NCBI GenBank assembly: GCA_011052285.1
Contig: DRJH01000383.1
Coordinates: forward strand, 1-6,249
DNA: 6,249 bases
Direction: 5' to 3'
From: Gammaproteobacteria bacterium
GTDB taxonomy: Bacteria; Pseudomonadota; Gammaproteobacteria; Arenicellales; DRJH01
Positions 1 through 5,586 of the stretch are shown piece by piece. Under the pieces are notes generated by a model, which did not search any database, was not told the origin of the DNA, and saw only the letters and a program-made list of their open reading frames with translations. Each line of letters starts with the position of its first letter. The first letter of the stretch is position 1. Made by a program: the position numbers and the translations under genes.

Positions 1-1302
1 CAGTGCCAAACGGGTATCTCTAGCCACCACCGCAGTGGGCCGAATCAGAAAAGAATATTGATCACCGACCCCCGCTGTGATCCCTGCCACCGAGATAGAG
101 AGACCATCAGCAAGAAAGGGACTTGCTGTGGTACCGGCCCCGGTCATGGGCACAATCTGCCCGGTACGCCGGTTCATTAACTGCCAGGTAGCACCTTGCC
201 AATTTAATAAATAATTGTCGGTCGTCAGGGCCTGTGCATCCGCGTAACCAACCACGGGAACAGCAGTTGTGGCCAGGCTGGTATTGGTATTTTTCGGCAA
301 CACTTCCGGGCCACCCATGGCAAAAAAATCACCACCCGGACGGCCTTTCAAATCTTGCCCTAAACGGTGCTGTGCATTGAAATTCAGGCCCAAGCTAACC
401 ACCACCCGGCCGAGGCCATTGAGGGCTGGGTCCAACACTTCACTGCGAAATTGCAGAATTCCGTAGACTTCGCCATTTTTTATAGAATTTGATATCGAGT
501 GATAACCGACACCATCACCTAACTGCAGATCCAATCGACGCCCGTCATACCTATCCTTACCGGCACGCAAACTACGCGTTTTATCACCGATAACCAGTGA
601 CTCTCCCTTGCCTACGTAGACATTGACTGAGCCATCACTGTGCAGCACAGTACTAAGATCTATTTTTTTGGACAAGTCAAGTATCAACTGGTCTCTTTGA
701 TCATACAGGTCATTGGGGGTCCCTCGCACAGAGGCTGCAGCACGACTGATGGCACGGTTGACTCCGGCCAAATTACTGGCCAGTTGATTAATCGATTGCA
801 CTGCTGTGGTAAGCCGACTGTTAGTACCCCGCTCAATCTCTGTTAACCGACTGTAGACTGACTGTGCTCGATTTAGCAATGAACCCGCACTGTCTAACAA
901 CAGCTGCCGATCAGTACCTGAGGCCGGGTTATTACTGACACTGGAAGCGGCAGCAAAAAATGACTGCAGGCTGCTACCCATACCAGAACTTGATTCAGCC
1001 ATGAGATTATCGACACCTGACGCCAGGGACGCGAGGCTATCATAGCGTTGCTGTGCGGCACCGGATGTCTGGATCTGTGTTTGCAATGCAGTATCATAGA
1101 TACGTCGTATCCGGCTTACGAACACCCCATTGCCTACACTCAGATTATTGGAGGAAAGAGCATTTCTGCTCGACAACTCAACCCGTTGACGGGTGTAACC
1201 CGCGGTATTGACATTGGCCACATTGTGACTCACCGTATTCATGGCCTGCCTGGAGGCCAGAAGCCCGGATACCGCATTACTCAATATCCCATTAACTGCC
1301 AT
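1..1302 (-). CDS. flgK: FlgK, hook-filament junction protein 1 (HAP1), 3' end outside window
   Basis: First hook-associated protein. It is exported by the flagellar type III apparatus and joins the hook to the filament together with FlgL. The reading frame is open from the ATG at 1302 to the window edge, giving 434 residues. Family members are usually about 550-680 residues, so the C-terminal D0/D1 helix is missing here. Visible landmarks: the N-terminal rod/hook-type helix with HNVANVNTAGYTRQRVEL (residues 26-43); the FlgK-typical NDLYDQRDQLILDLS (about 197-211); and NAQHRLGQDLKGRPGGDFF (about 309-327). There is no signal peptide, as expected for type III export. The start is supported by AAAGGA (plus-strand 1310-1315) seven bases upstream, lying inside the last codons of flgJ. 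Only four bases separate it from the flgJ stop, so it can be co-transcribed with flgJ. A possible sigma-28 promoter lies about 50-75 bases upstream. The frame has no stop or shift. Confidence 0.96.
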   Translation of the reverse strand, partial: MAVNGILSNAVSGLLASRQAMNTVSHNVANVNTAGYTRQRVELSSRNALSSNNLSVGNGVFVSRIRRIYDTALQTQIQTSGAAQQRYDSLASLASGVDNLMAESSSGMGSSLQSFFAAASSVSNNPASGTDRQLLLDSAGSLLNRAQSVYSRLTEIERGTNSRLTTAVQSINQLASNLAGVNRAISRAAASVRGTPNDLYDQRDQLILDLSKKIDLSTVLHSDGSVNVYVGKGESLVIGDKTRSLRAGKDRYDGRRLDLQLGDGVGYHSISNSIKNGEVYGILQFRSEVLDPALNGLGRVVVSLGLNFNAQHRLGQDLKGRPGGDFFAMGGPEVLPKNTNTSLATTAVPVVGYADAQALTTDNYLLNWQGATWQLMNRRTGQIVPMTGAGTTASPFLADGLSISVAGITAGVGDQYSFLIRPTAVVARDTRLAL

Positions 1303-1306
1303 TTGC

Positions 1307-2368
1307 CTATCCTTTGCTGTTTATACTCGCCGTCACAGCGCCATACGCTGCTATCGACCCATTTACCAGGTTCTTGAATGCAGAAGAAAACGTTGGACTT
1401 TCGAGTATCGACCTGATTTTTTTCGCATACTGCGGGTCTGTCGCATAGCCAGCACCCTGCAGTGCATCAACGTACCGGTTGCTGTCGCCGCGGCTTTGTA
1501 GTACTTGCCGATAACGGGGTGAAGTTTTTATTAAATCGACATAATCGGTAAAACTCTCCCGGGGGTCTGAGTAGGCACGAAAACTTGCAACGACTGCTTT
1601 GGTCTGCCCCTGCACGACCTCGGTGGTATCAGTATTTGCCACCAACCCTTTCCAGCTTTGACCGACCTTGATACCAAAATAATTAAAAGAAGACTGACCA
1701 TTCGCCTGCCTTGGCATATATTTGCCCCAGCCTGTCTCTAGCGCTGTCTGAGCCACCAGTACTTCTGCAGGCACATACAGGGCTTGTGCTGCTTGTTGGG
1801 CATGGGGTAAAACTTGACGAATAAATGTGATTTTCTGTGTTCTTTTCTGTGTTTGGGGCTCTGTGGCCGGTATCACAGGTATCACAGATCCTACGGTTAG
1901 CGCAGAAGAACCCAATAAGGCCGGTGTTTGCTGTGCTGCATATAAGCCATAATGACCTGGCATAGCCGTGCGATGAAAGGGTACGGATGACGGATGCACC
2001 ACCGTGGTCGTTACCCGCCCGTCATCTGACCCAGCACTATTCTTGGCTTTTGGGAGCTGTTGCAGAATCATTTGTTTTAATCCCAGTCCAGGTTCTCGAC
2101 CTGCCAACACCAATGCCAACTGCTGGTCCATCATACTTTGGTACGTTTTGCTGGCATCATTGTCGAATAGGCCACCGGAAAAACTGGCTTTACGCATACT
2201 TTTGAGCATCATTTGTAAAAATATTGACTCCATCTGGACTGCAACTTCCTGCCTGGCGGCAGGTGAGTCGGCCCTGGCCTGTGCCCGTAGTCGGGCAAGG
2301 GCCGAGAAGTCTGTGTAAACCCTGCTGCCAGCAAGACTGGCAGCGGTCATCGTTGTATTCCGGAACAC
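1307..2368 (-). CDS. flgJ: FlgJ, rod cap protein with C-terminal peptidoglycan hydrolase domain
   Basis: Bifunctional 353-residue protein: the N-terminal domain caps the growing rod and the C-terminal glucosaminidase-type domain opens peptidoglycan in the periplasm. The rod-binding domain covers roughly residues 38-102, with QMESIFLQMMLKSMR (45-59) and SMMDQQLALVLAG (78-90). A Gln/Ser/Pro-rich linker follows to about 178. The hydrolase domain spans about 179-335 and shows TALETGWG with the expected catalytic Glu211, SFNYFGIK (227-234), Glu250 as the likely second acidic residue, FRAY (263-266) and GYATDPQYAKKI (307-318). There is no signal peptide, consistent with type III export. Fusion of both domains is typical of beta/gammaproteobacteria; many other phyla have the N-terminal domain alone. 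The start is ambiguous. The GTG at 2368 directly abuts the flgI stop and has GGTGAT upstream at usable spacing; the ATG at 2350 (347 residues) has only a weak GGAA. Confidence 0.95.
   Translation of the reverse strand: MFRNTTMTAASLAGSRVYTDFSALARLRAQARADSPAARQEVAVQMESIFLQMMLKSMRKASFSGGLFDNDASKTYQSMMDQQLALVLAGREPGLGLKQMILQQLPKAKNSAGSDDGRVTTTVVHPSSVPFHRTAMPGHYGLYAAQQTPALLGSSALTVGSVIPVIPATEPQTQKRTQKITFIRQVLPHAQQAAQALYVPAEVLVAQTALETGWGKYMPRQANGQSSFNYFGIKVGQSWKGLVANTDTTEVVQGQTKAVVASFRAYSDPRESFTDYVDLIKTSPRYRQVLQSRGDSNRYVDALQGAGYATDPQYAKKIRSILESPTFSSAFKNLVNGSIAAYGAVTASINSKG
1351..1377 (-). promoter_or_regulatory. Candidate sigma-28 (FliA) promoter for flgK
   Basis: On the minus strand TCAA (1374-1377) is followed after exactly 15 bases by GTCGATAG (1351-1358), compared with the enterobacterial consensus TAAA-N15-GCCGATAA. 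This is three of four and six of eight matches. Transcription would begin about 40 bases before the flgK ATG. Salmonella flgK has a FliA promoter in the corresponding place. The match is imperfect and lies within flgJ coding sequence, so it could be chance. Confidence 0.35.
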
Positions 2369-3496
2369 CTAAATCACCACCAATTCGGCACGCAATGCAC
2401 CGGCTTCTTTAAGCGCCTCCAGTATTGCCACCAAATCACCCGGAGCTGCACCCACCTGGTTCACTGCGCGGACAATTTCGTCGAGCAGCACTCCGGGTTG
2501 AAATAAAAACATTCTTGATGAAGGTTGTTCAACCTTGATATTCGTCTTGGGAACGACCACGGTTTGACCATTGGACAGAGGATTAGGTTGACTCACCTGA
2601 TCCTGACTTTGAATCGTTACCGTCAGGCTGCCGTGGGATACTGCCGCTGGCATGACCCGAACGTGTTGACTGATCACCACCGTCCCGGTTCTGGAATTAA
2701 TAATGACACGGGCCGGCGCTTCTCCTGGTTCCAGGGTGAGATTCTCCAGCGTAGATATAAAGGCCACTTTCGGACCACTGGATTGGGGCGCCTGCACACG
2801 AATTGAAGATGCATCGATGGGAACTGCAGAGCCCTTGCCGATAAATGCATTGATGGTCTCTGACAAACGCTCAGCAGTAGTAAAATCCGCACGATGCAGA
2901 TTCAATACCAAATAGGGTTTTCCTGCAAAAGGCGTAGGTGCAGCCACTTCGACACTGGCGCCACCCGGGATACGACCCACACTGGGCACATTGACCGTGA
3001 TACTCGAACCATCTTTGGCATCAATACCAAAACCACCCACGACAAGATTGCCTTGTGCCACGGCATAGACACGTCCATCCACACCGCGCAAAGGGGTCAT
3101 CAACAACGTCCCACCACGCAAACTTTTGGCGTTGGCCACAGAAGAAACGGTAATATCGATACGCTGACCTGGCTTGGCAAAAGGTGGCAGTGAGGCACTC
3201 ACCATGATGGCAGCGATATTTTTCGGTTTTGGCGTCGTCCCTGCCGGCAGTACCACACCAAAGCGTTTGAGCATACTTTTCAGGCTTTGTGAGGTGTAGG
3301 AGGTATTTTGGTCACCGGTACCGTTAAGACCAATCACCAAGCCATAACCCACTAATGGATTGGAACGTACTCCCGCTACCGAGGCCAGATCCTTAATCCT
3401 TTCGGCCTGGGCTATCGTAGTCAGCTGAGCTGCACTCATCAATACTACGAGTCCAGTACAGCGCAGCAGGGCAATAAATTTTCTATCGAATGTCAC
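2369..3496 (-). CDS. flgI: FlgI, flagellar P-ring protein precursor
   Basis: Forms the periplasmic P ring around the distal rod in the peptidoglycan layer. The GTG start at 3496 gives 375 residues, close to the usual 365-370. It yields a clean Sec signal peptide: short charged MTFDRK, hydrophobic core FIALLRCTGLVVLMSA, and likely cleavage after AQA at residue 31, before ERIKDLASVAGVR. Family signatures are SNPLVGYGLVIGLNGTGDQ (45-63), the region with MLKRFGVVLP (about 75-84), and the C-terminal LLDEIVRAVNQVGAAPGDLVAILEALKEAGAL (337-368) ending in ELVVI. The GTG was chosen because GGAGAAGG (plus-strand 3499-3506) sits just upstream of it. In-frame alternatives, an ATG at 3514 and a TTG at 3553, lack such a site and would add an unlikely N-terminal extension. 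The stop is immediately followed by the flgJ GTG, which suggests translational coupling. The upstream gap to flgH is unusually long. Confidence 0.95.
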   Translation of the reverse strand: MTFDRKFIALLRCTGLVVLMSAAQLTTIAQAERIKDLASVAGVRSNPLVGYGLVIGLNGTGDQNTSYTSQSLKSMLKRFGVVLPAGTTPKPKNIAAIMVSASLPPFAKPGQRIDITVSSVANAKSLRGGTLLMTPLRGVDGRVYAVAQGNLVVGGFGIDAKDGSSITVNVPSVGRIPGGASVEVAAPTPFAGKPYLVLNLHRADFTTAERLSETINAFIGKGSAVPIDASSIRVQAPQSSGPKVAFISTLENLTLEPGEAPARVIINSRTGTVVISQHVRVMPAAVSHGSLTVTIQSQDQVSQPNPLSNGQTVVVPKTNIKVEQPSSRMFLFQPGVLLDEIVRAVNQVGAAPGDLVAILEALKEAGALRAELVVI

Positions 3497-3498
3497 GA

Positions 3499-3506
3499 CC
3501 TTCTCC
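3499..3506 (-). promoter_or_regulatory. Ribosome binding site deciding the flgI GTG start
   Basis: On the minus strand this reads GGAGAAGG. The GGAG core (3503-3506) is six bases before the GTG at 3496. The site lies inside the longer in-frame extension, so it argues that the shorter protein with a normal signal peptide is the one made. Confidence 0.75.
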
Positions 3507-3514
3507 GGTTGCAT

Positions 3515-3542
3515 GGACGTACCGATAGGGACGTTCCGATAG
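3515..3542. repeat. 14-bp tandem duplication, two copies
   Basis: GGACGTACCGATAG (3515-3528) is followed directly by GGACGTTCCGATAG (3529-3542), with a single mismatch at the seventh base. It sits just upstream of the flgI ribosome binding site. It looks like a slippage-type duplication that has begun to diverge. Confidence 0.85.
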
Positions 3543-3585
3543 TACCAAAGCAAGTTTTATACCCAATGCTTCAGAGAACCGGAGA

Positions 3586-3611
3586 GCCCAAACAATAGGC
3601 CCAAACAATAG
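3586..3611. repeat. 13-bp perfect tandem duplication
   Basis: GCCCAAACAATAG occurs twice with no gap (3586-3598 and 3599-3611). Thirteen is not a multiple of three, which suits non-coding spacer DNA. The two copies are identical, so the duplication may be more recent than the nearby 14-bp pair. Confidence 0.9.
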
Positions 3612-3633
3612 CCAACTGAGTGAACACAGCACA

Positions 3634-3659
3634 ATGGGTGGCAATGCTTTGCCACCCAT
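3634..3659 (-). other. Intercistronic hairpin between flgH and flgI
   Basis: ATGGGTGGCAA (3634-3644) and TTGCCACCCAT (3649-3659) are perfect reverse complements separated by a four-base loop. In the flg transcript this would form a stable 11-bp stem. Neither strand has a run of T after the stem, so it does not look like an intrinsic terminator. An mRNA-stabilising or processing role is an inference. Confidence 0.8.
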
Positions 3660-3723
3660 CAAGGCCGTTATTCCAACCAGGCGGTCAAACCTTGCCGCAG
3701 GCGACCAAGGAGGCTGCAGTTTG

Positions 3724-4416
3724 CTAAAAAAGCCACCATTTGCTGTTAAAGAATCTCGACAGCCAACCCATAATATTGGAGTCGGCCACCGTACCGGCAC
3801 CGCGATATTCAATGTGCGCATCGGCAACCAGAGTGGATTTGACCTGGTTGTCCGGGGTGATGTCCTCAGGCCGGACAATACCAGAGATCCGCACAAATTC
3901 AGCGCCTTGATTGACAGCCAGATACTTCTGCCCTCGTATCATCAAATTACCGTTTGCCAATACATCGTCAACGACCACAGTCACCGTTCCTGTCAGGGTA
4001 TTGCTCTGTTTGCTTTCGCCTTTGCCGGAAAAAGAATTGGCAGATTTTAATGTGGATCCCAGGGTGAACTTTGACTTGCTGCTGCTCGGTAAGGCATATC
4101 CCAGAACCGTAGCATTATCAATACCCACACTATTGTCCTTGGAGGTCGTCGTCTCCGCCTTCTTGTTGGCATTGGTGTCCTCTACCAACAACACAGTGAG
4201 AATATCACCTCGCCTGAAAGCGACTCGATCCCGAAACAGCCCGATATTTGACGCCCCCTGATACAATGAACCGTTACGGTAGACCGGCATGGCGGACTGA
4301 ACCGGCTCGGCCGGTACATAAGCAGGATCTTGCGGGGCGGGTGTTGTCACACAACCCGTTAACTGCAGCAGCACCAAACCGCTAAGACTCATCCATATGA
4401 CTGTTCTTGGAGTCAT
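3724..4416 (-). CDS. flgH: FlgH, flagellar L-ring lipoprotein precursor
   Basis: Forms the L ring in the outer membrane, the outer half of the bushing around the rod. The 230 residues match the usual length of about 230. The N-terminus is a lipoprotein signal peptide: hydrophobic SLSGLVLLQL, then the lipobox LTGC with Cys22 as the lipidated residue, followed by a Pro/Ala-rich tether. Downstream are SLYQGASNIGLFRDRVAFRRGDILTVLL-type sequence (50-77), the Ser/Lys-rich middle, LTGTVTVVVDDVLANGNLMIRG (141-162, given by its positions and L-ring pattern), and RISGIVRPEDI (176-186). The C-terminus IMGWLSRFFNSKWWLF is typical of the family. The ATG at 4416 is preceded by GAGGGAA (plus-strand 4421-4427) at good spacing. 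The gaps on both sides (176 bases to flgG, 227 to flgI) are long for this operon. No frame disruption was seen. Confidence 0.96.
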   Translation of the reverse strand: MTPRTVIWMSLSGLVLLQLTGCVTTPAPQDPAYVPAEPVQSAMPVYRNGSLYQGASNIGLFRDRVAFRRGDILTVLLVEDTNANKKAETTTSKDNSVGIDNATVLGYALPSSSKSKFTLGSTLKSANSFSGKGESKQSNTLTGTVTVVVDDVLANGNLMIRGQKYLAVNQGAEFVRISGIVRPEDITPDNQVKSTLVADAHIEYRGAGTVADSNIMGWLSRFFNSKWWLF

Positions 4417-4592
4417 GGTTTTCCCTCATACAGTGAAACAATACCCTGCAAGACTGTTACAAAGCTACCTCCGTTGGTGCCAGATTACTGTCTTCATAAG
4501 ACTCTTAAAACCTACACCAATTCCACTTTTCAGCCCTTACCACCTTTATTCCAACCGCCTCAAAATAATTGTCAGTCTCCCAGGAAACCTAT
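4417..4592 (-). other. flgG-flgH spacer, no gene recognised
   Basis: A 176-base stretch. On the minus strand it contains the flgH ribosome binding site and a weak 5-bp stem (GTCTT/AAGAC around 4491-4503). There is no convincing small coding frame, terminator with a U-tract, or known promoter. One TGGCAC box lacks the downstream TTGC element expected of a sigma-54 site. Confidence 0.5.
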
Positions 4593-5378
4593 CTACAAGT
4601 TATTGCTGACATAAGCGAGCATCCGATCGGTGGTCGAGATTGCTTTGGAATTCATTTCATAGGAACGCTGGGTTTCGATCATATTGACCAGCTCCTCAAC
4701 CACGTTGACATTCGAGCTTTCCAGTGAGCCCTGTACCAGAGAGCCGAGACCACTTAAACCTGGTGTGCCAATCTGCGGTGAACCACTGGCTGCAGATTCG
4801 AGGTACATATTCTCACCCACTGGCTGCAAACCCGCTGGATTGATAAAATCTGCCGTCTGGATAGTACCCACCTGTGTTGGCGCAGCTGAGCCCTGGGTGG
4901 CGACGGAAACCACCCCATCAGAACCCACGGTGACACTCAACGCACTGGTCGGTACGGTAATCGCTGGTTGTAACAGATAGCCGGAAGCATTAACCACTTC
5001 GCCATTGGAATTAACCTGAAAAGATCCATCGCGGGTATATCCCAGGGTACCATCAGGTCGCAGAATCTGAAAAAAACCCCGCCCCTGTATGGCCATATCC
5101 AGCGGATTATCGGTCTGCATCAAATTGCCCTGGGTAAACAATTTTTCTGTCGCGACCACACGCACCCCAGTACCTAATGATAATCCGGAAGGCAGTTGGG
5201 TATCTTGTGACGATTGTGCTCCCACCTGGCGGACATTCTGGTACAGCAAGTCTTCAAAAACCGTGCGACTGCGTTTATAGCCCGTGGTATTGACATTGGC
5301 CAGATTATTTGAAATCGCGGCCATTCGCGTCTGTTGACCATCAAGGCCGGTTTTGGCTATCCATAATGCGGGGTTCAT
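4593..5378 (-). CDS. flgG: FlgG, flagellar distal rod protein
   Basis: Forms the distal rod, the straight drive shaft that passes through the P and L rings. It is exported by the flagellar type III system, and no signal peptide is present. The 261 residues match the family length of about 260. The N-terminus LWIAKTGLDGQQTRMAAISNN and the rod motif NNLANVNTTGYKR (24-36) are followed by the FlgG-specific segment at about 46-64 (YQNVRQVGAQSSQDTQLPS), which family studies link to rod straightness. Further motifs are GRGFFQILRPDG (99-110) and GYTRDGSF (113-120). The C-terminal export/polymerisation helix contains SSNVNVVEELVNMIETQRSY (221-240). The ATG at 5378 has AAGGAG (plus-strand 5386-5391) seven bases upstream, the best site in the window. 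The MITE-like insertion lies just upstream, ending 34 bases before the start codon. Confidence 0.97.
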   Translation of the reverse strand: MNPALWIAKTGLDGQQTRMAAISNNLANVNTTGYKRSRTVFEDLLYQNVRQVGAQSSQDTQLPSGLSLGTGVRVVATEKLFTQGNLMQTDNPLDMAIQGRGFFQILRPDGTLGYTRDGSFQVNSNGEVVNASGYLLQPAITVPTSALSVTVGSDGVVSVATQGSAAPTQVGTIQTADFINPAGLQPVGENMYLESAASGSPQIGTPGLSGLGSLVQGSLESSNVNVVEELVNMIETQRSYEMNSKAISTTDRMLAYVSNNL

Positions 5379-5404
5379 CGTTGATCTCCTTCCATTTATA
5401 CCAC

Positions 5405-5412
5405 GCCATTTA
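5405..5412. repeat. Target-site duplication, left copy (GCCATTTA)
   Basis: Eight bases identical to 5553-5560, directly abutting the left end of the 140-bp inverted-repeat element. This is the pattern left by transposition. Confidence 0.8.
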
Positions 5413-5552
5413 GTAACGATTCAGCGTATTTAGATTTTGCTTCAGTACCAGGCATTTTCGCACGGAGAATGTGAGCATATAGGTCCTATGTGAGCATTCG
5501 AGTACGAACACACGCCGTAATGAGACAAAAGATGAATACGCTGAATCGTTAC
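5413..5552. mobile_element. MITE-like element, 140 bp, in the flgF-flgG spacer
   Basis: The ends are perfect 18-bp inverted repeats: GTAACGATTCAGCGTATT at 5413-5430 and its reverse complement at 5535-5552. An 8-bp direct repeat, GCCATTTA, abuts both ends. Complementarity continues inward in exact register in blocks (TTTTG 5435-5439 with CAAAA 5526-5530; TCA 5442-5444 with TGA 5521-5523; TAC 5446-5448 with GTA 5517-5519; TTCG 5457-5460 with CGAA 5505-5508), so the whole element is an imperfect palindrome. It has no coding capacity and therefore looks non-autonomous. Ends beginning with GTAA plus 8-bp duplications recall IS66-family elements; that link is an inference. In mRNA it could fold as a long hairpin between flgF and flgG. 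Removing the element and one duplicate would leave a gap of 60 bases. Confidence 0.82.
5469..5497. repeat. Paired 10-bp direct repeats around a small palindrome at the MITE centre
   Basis: ATGTGAGCAT occurs at 5469-5478 and again at 5488-5497. Between and overlapping them is the near-palindrome ATAGGTCCTAT (5479-5489), centred within two bases of the midpoint of the element. Confidence 0.85.
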
Positions 5553-5560
5553 GCCATTTA
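5553..5560. repeat. Target-site duplication, right copy (GCCATTTA)
   Basis: Perfect copy of 5405-5412, abutting the right end of the inverted-repeat element. The match extends to ACGCCATTTA on both sides if the last two bases of the element are counted, so the exact duplication length (8 to 10) is slightly ambiguous. Confidence 0.8.
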
Positions 5561-5586
5561 CACCATAAATAACTGTCTATAAGTAC

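Larger units (their letters stand above)
3497..3723 (-). other. Long flgH-flgI spacer with hairpin and tandem duplications
   Basis: This 227-base stretch lies between the flgH stop and the flgI start, where spacers in such operons are often short. It holds a perfect 11-bp hairpin (3634-3659), a perfect 13-bp tandem duplication (3586-3611), a 14-bp tandem duplication with one mismatch (3515-3542), and the flgI ribosome binding site. On the minus strand a 58-codon frame (3659 down to 3483) encodes a strongly hydrophobic stretch, LPPIVLCSLSWLLFGPIVWA. It has only a poor ribosome binding site and overlaps the flgI start, so I do not call it a gene. No promoter or U-tract terminator was recognised. 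Confidence 0.6.

Noticed and set aside
269..466. Short plus-strand frames opposite flgK, flgJ, flgI, flgH and flgG
   Set aside because: They are antisense shadows of well-supported flagellar genes, with no recognisable motifs.
3634..3659. Intrinsic terminator between flgH and flgI
   Set aside because: The hairpin is strong, but no T-run follows on either strand.
3483..3896. Open 137-codon minus-strand frame across the end of flgH and the spacer
   Set aside because: Most of it is an out-of-frame shadow of flgH. Only the last 58 codons are of any interest, and these are listed as a finding.
4470..4485. TGGCAC box on the minus strand upstream of flgH as a possible sigma-54 promoter
   Set aside because: The required TTGC-type -12 element five bases downstream is absent.
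5392..5400. TGGTATAAA on the minus strand between the MITE and flgG, resembling an extended -10 promoter
   Set aside because: No -35 match at proper spacing, and transcription would begin at or inside the flgG ribosome binding site, leaving too short a leader.
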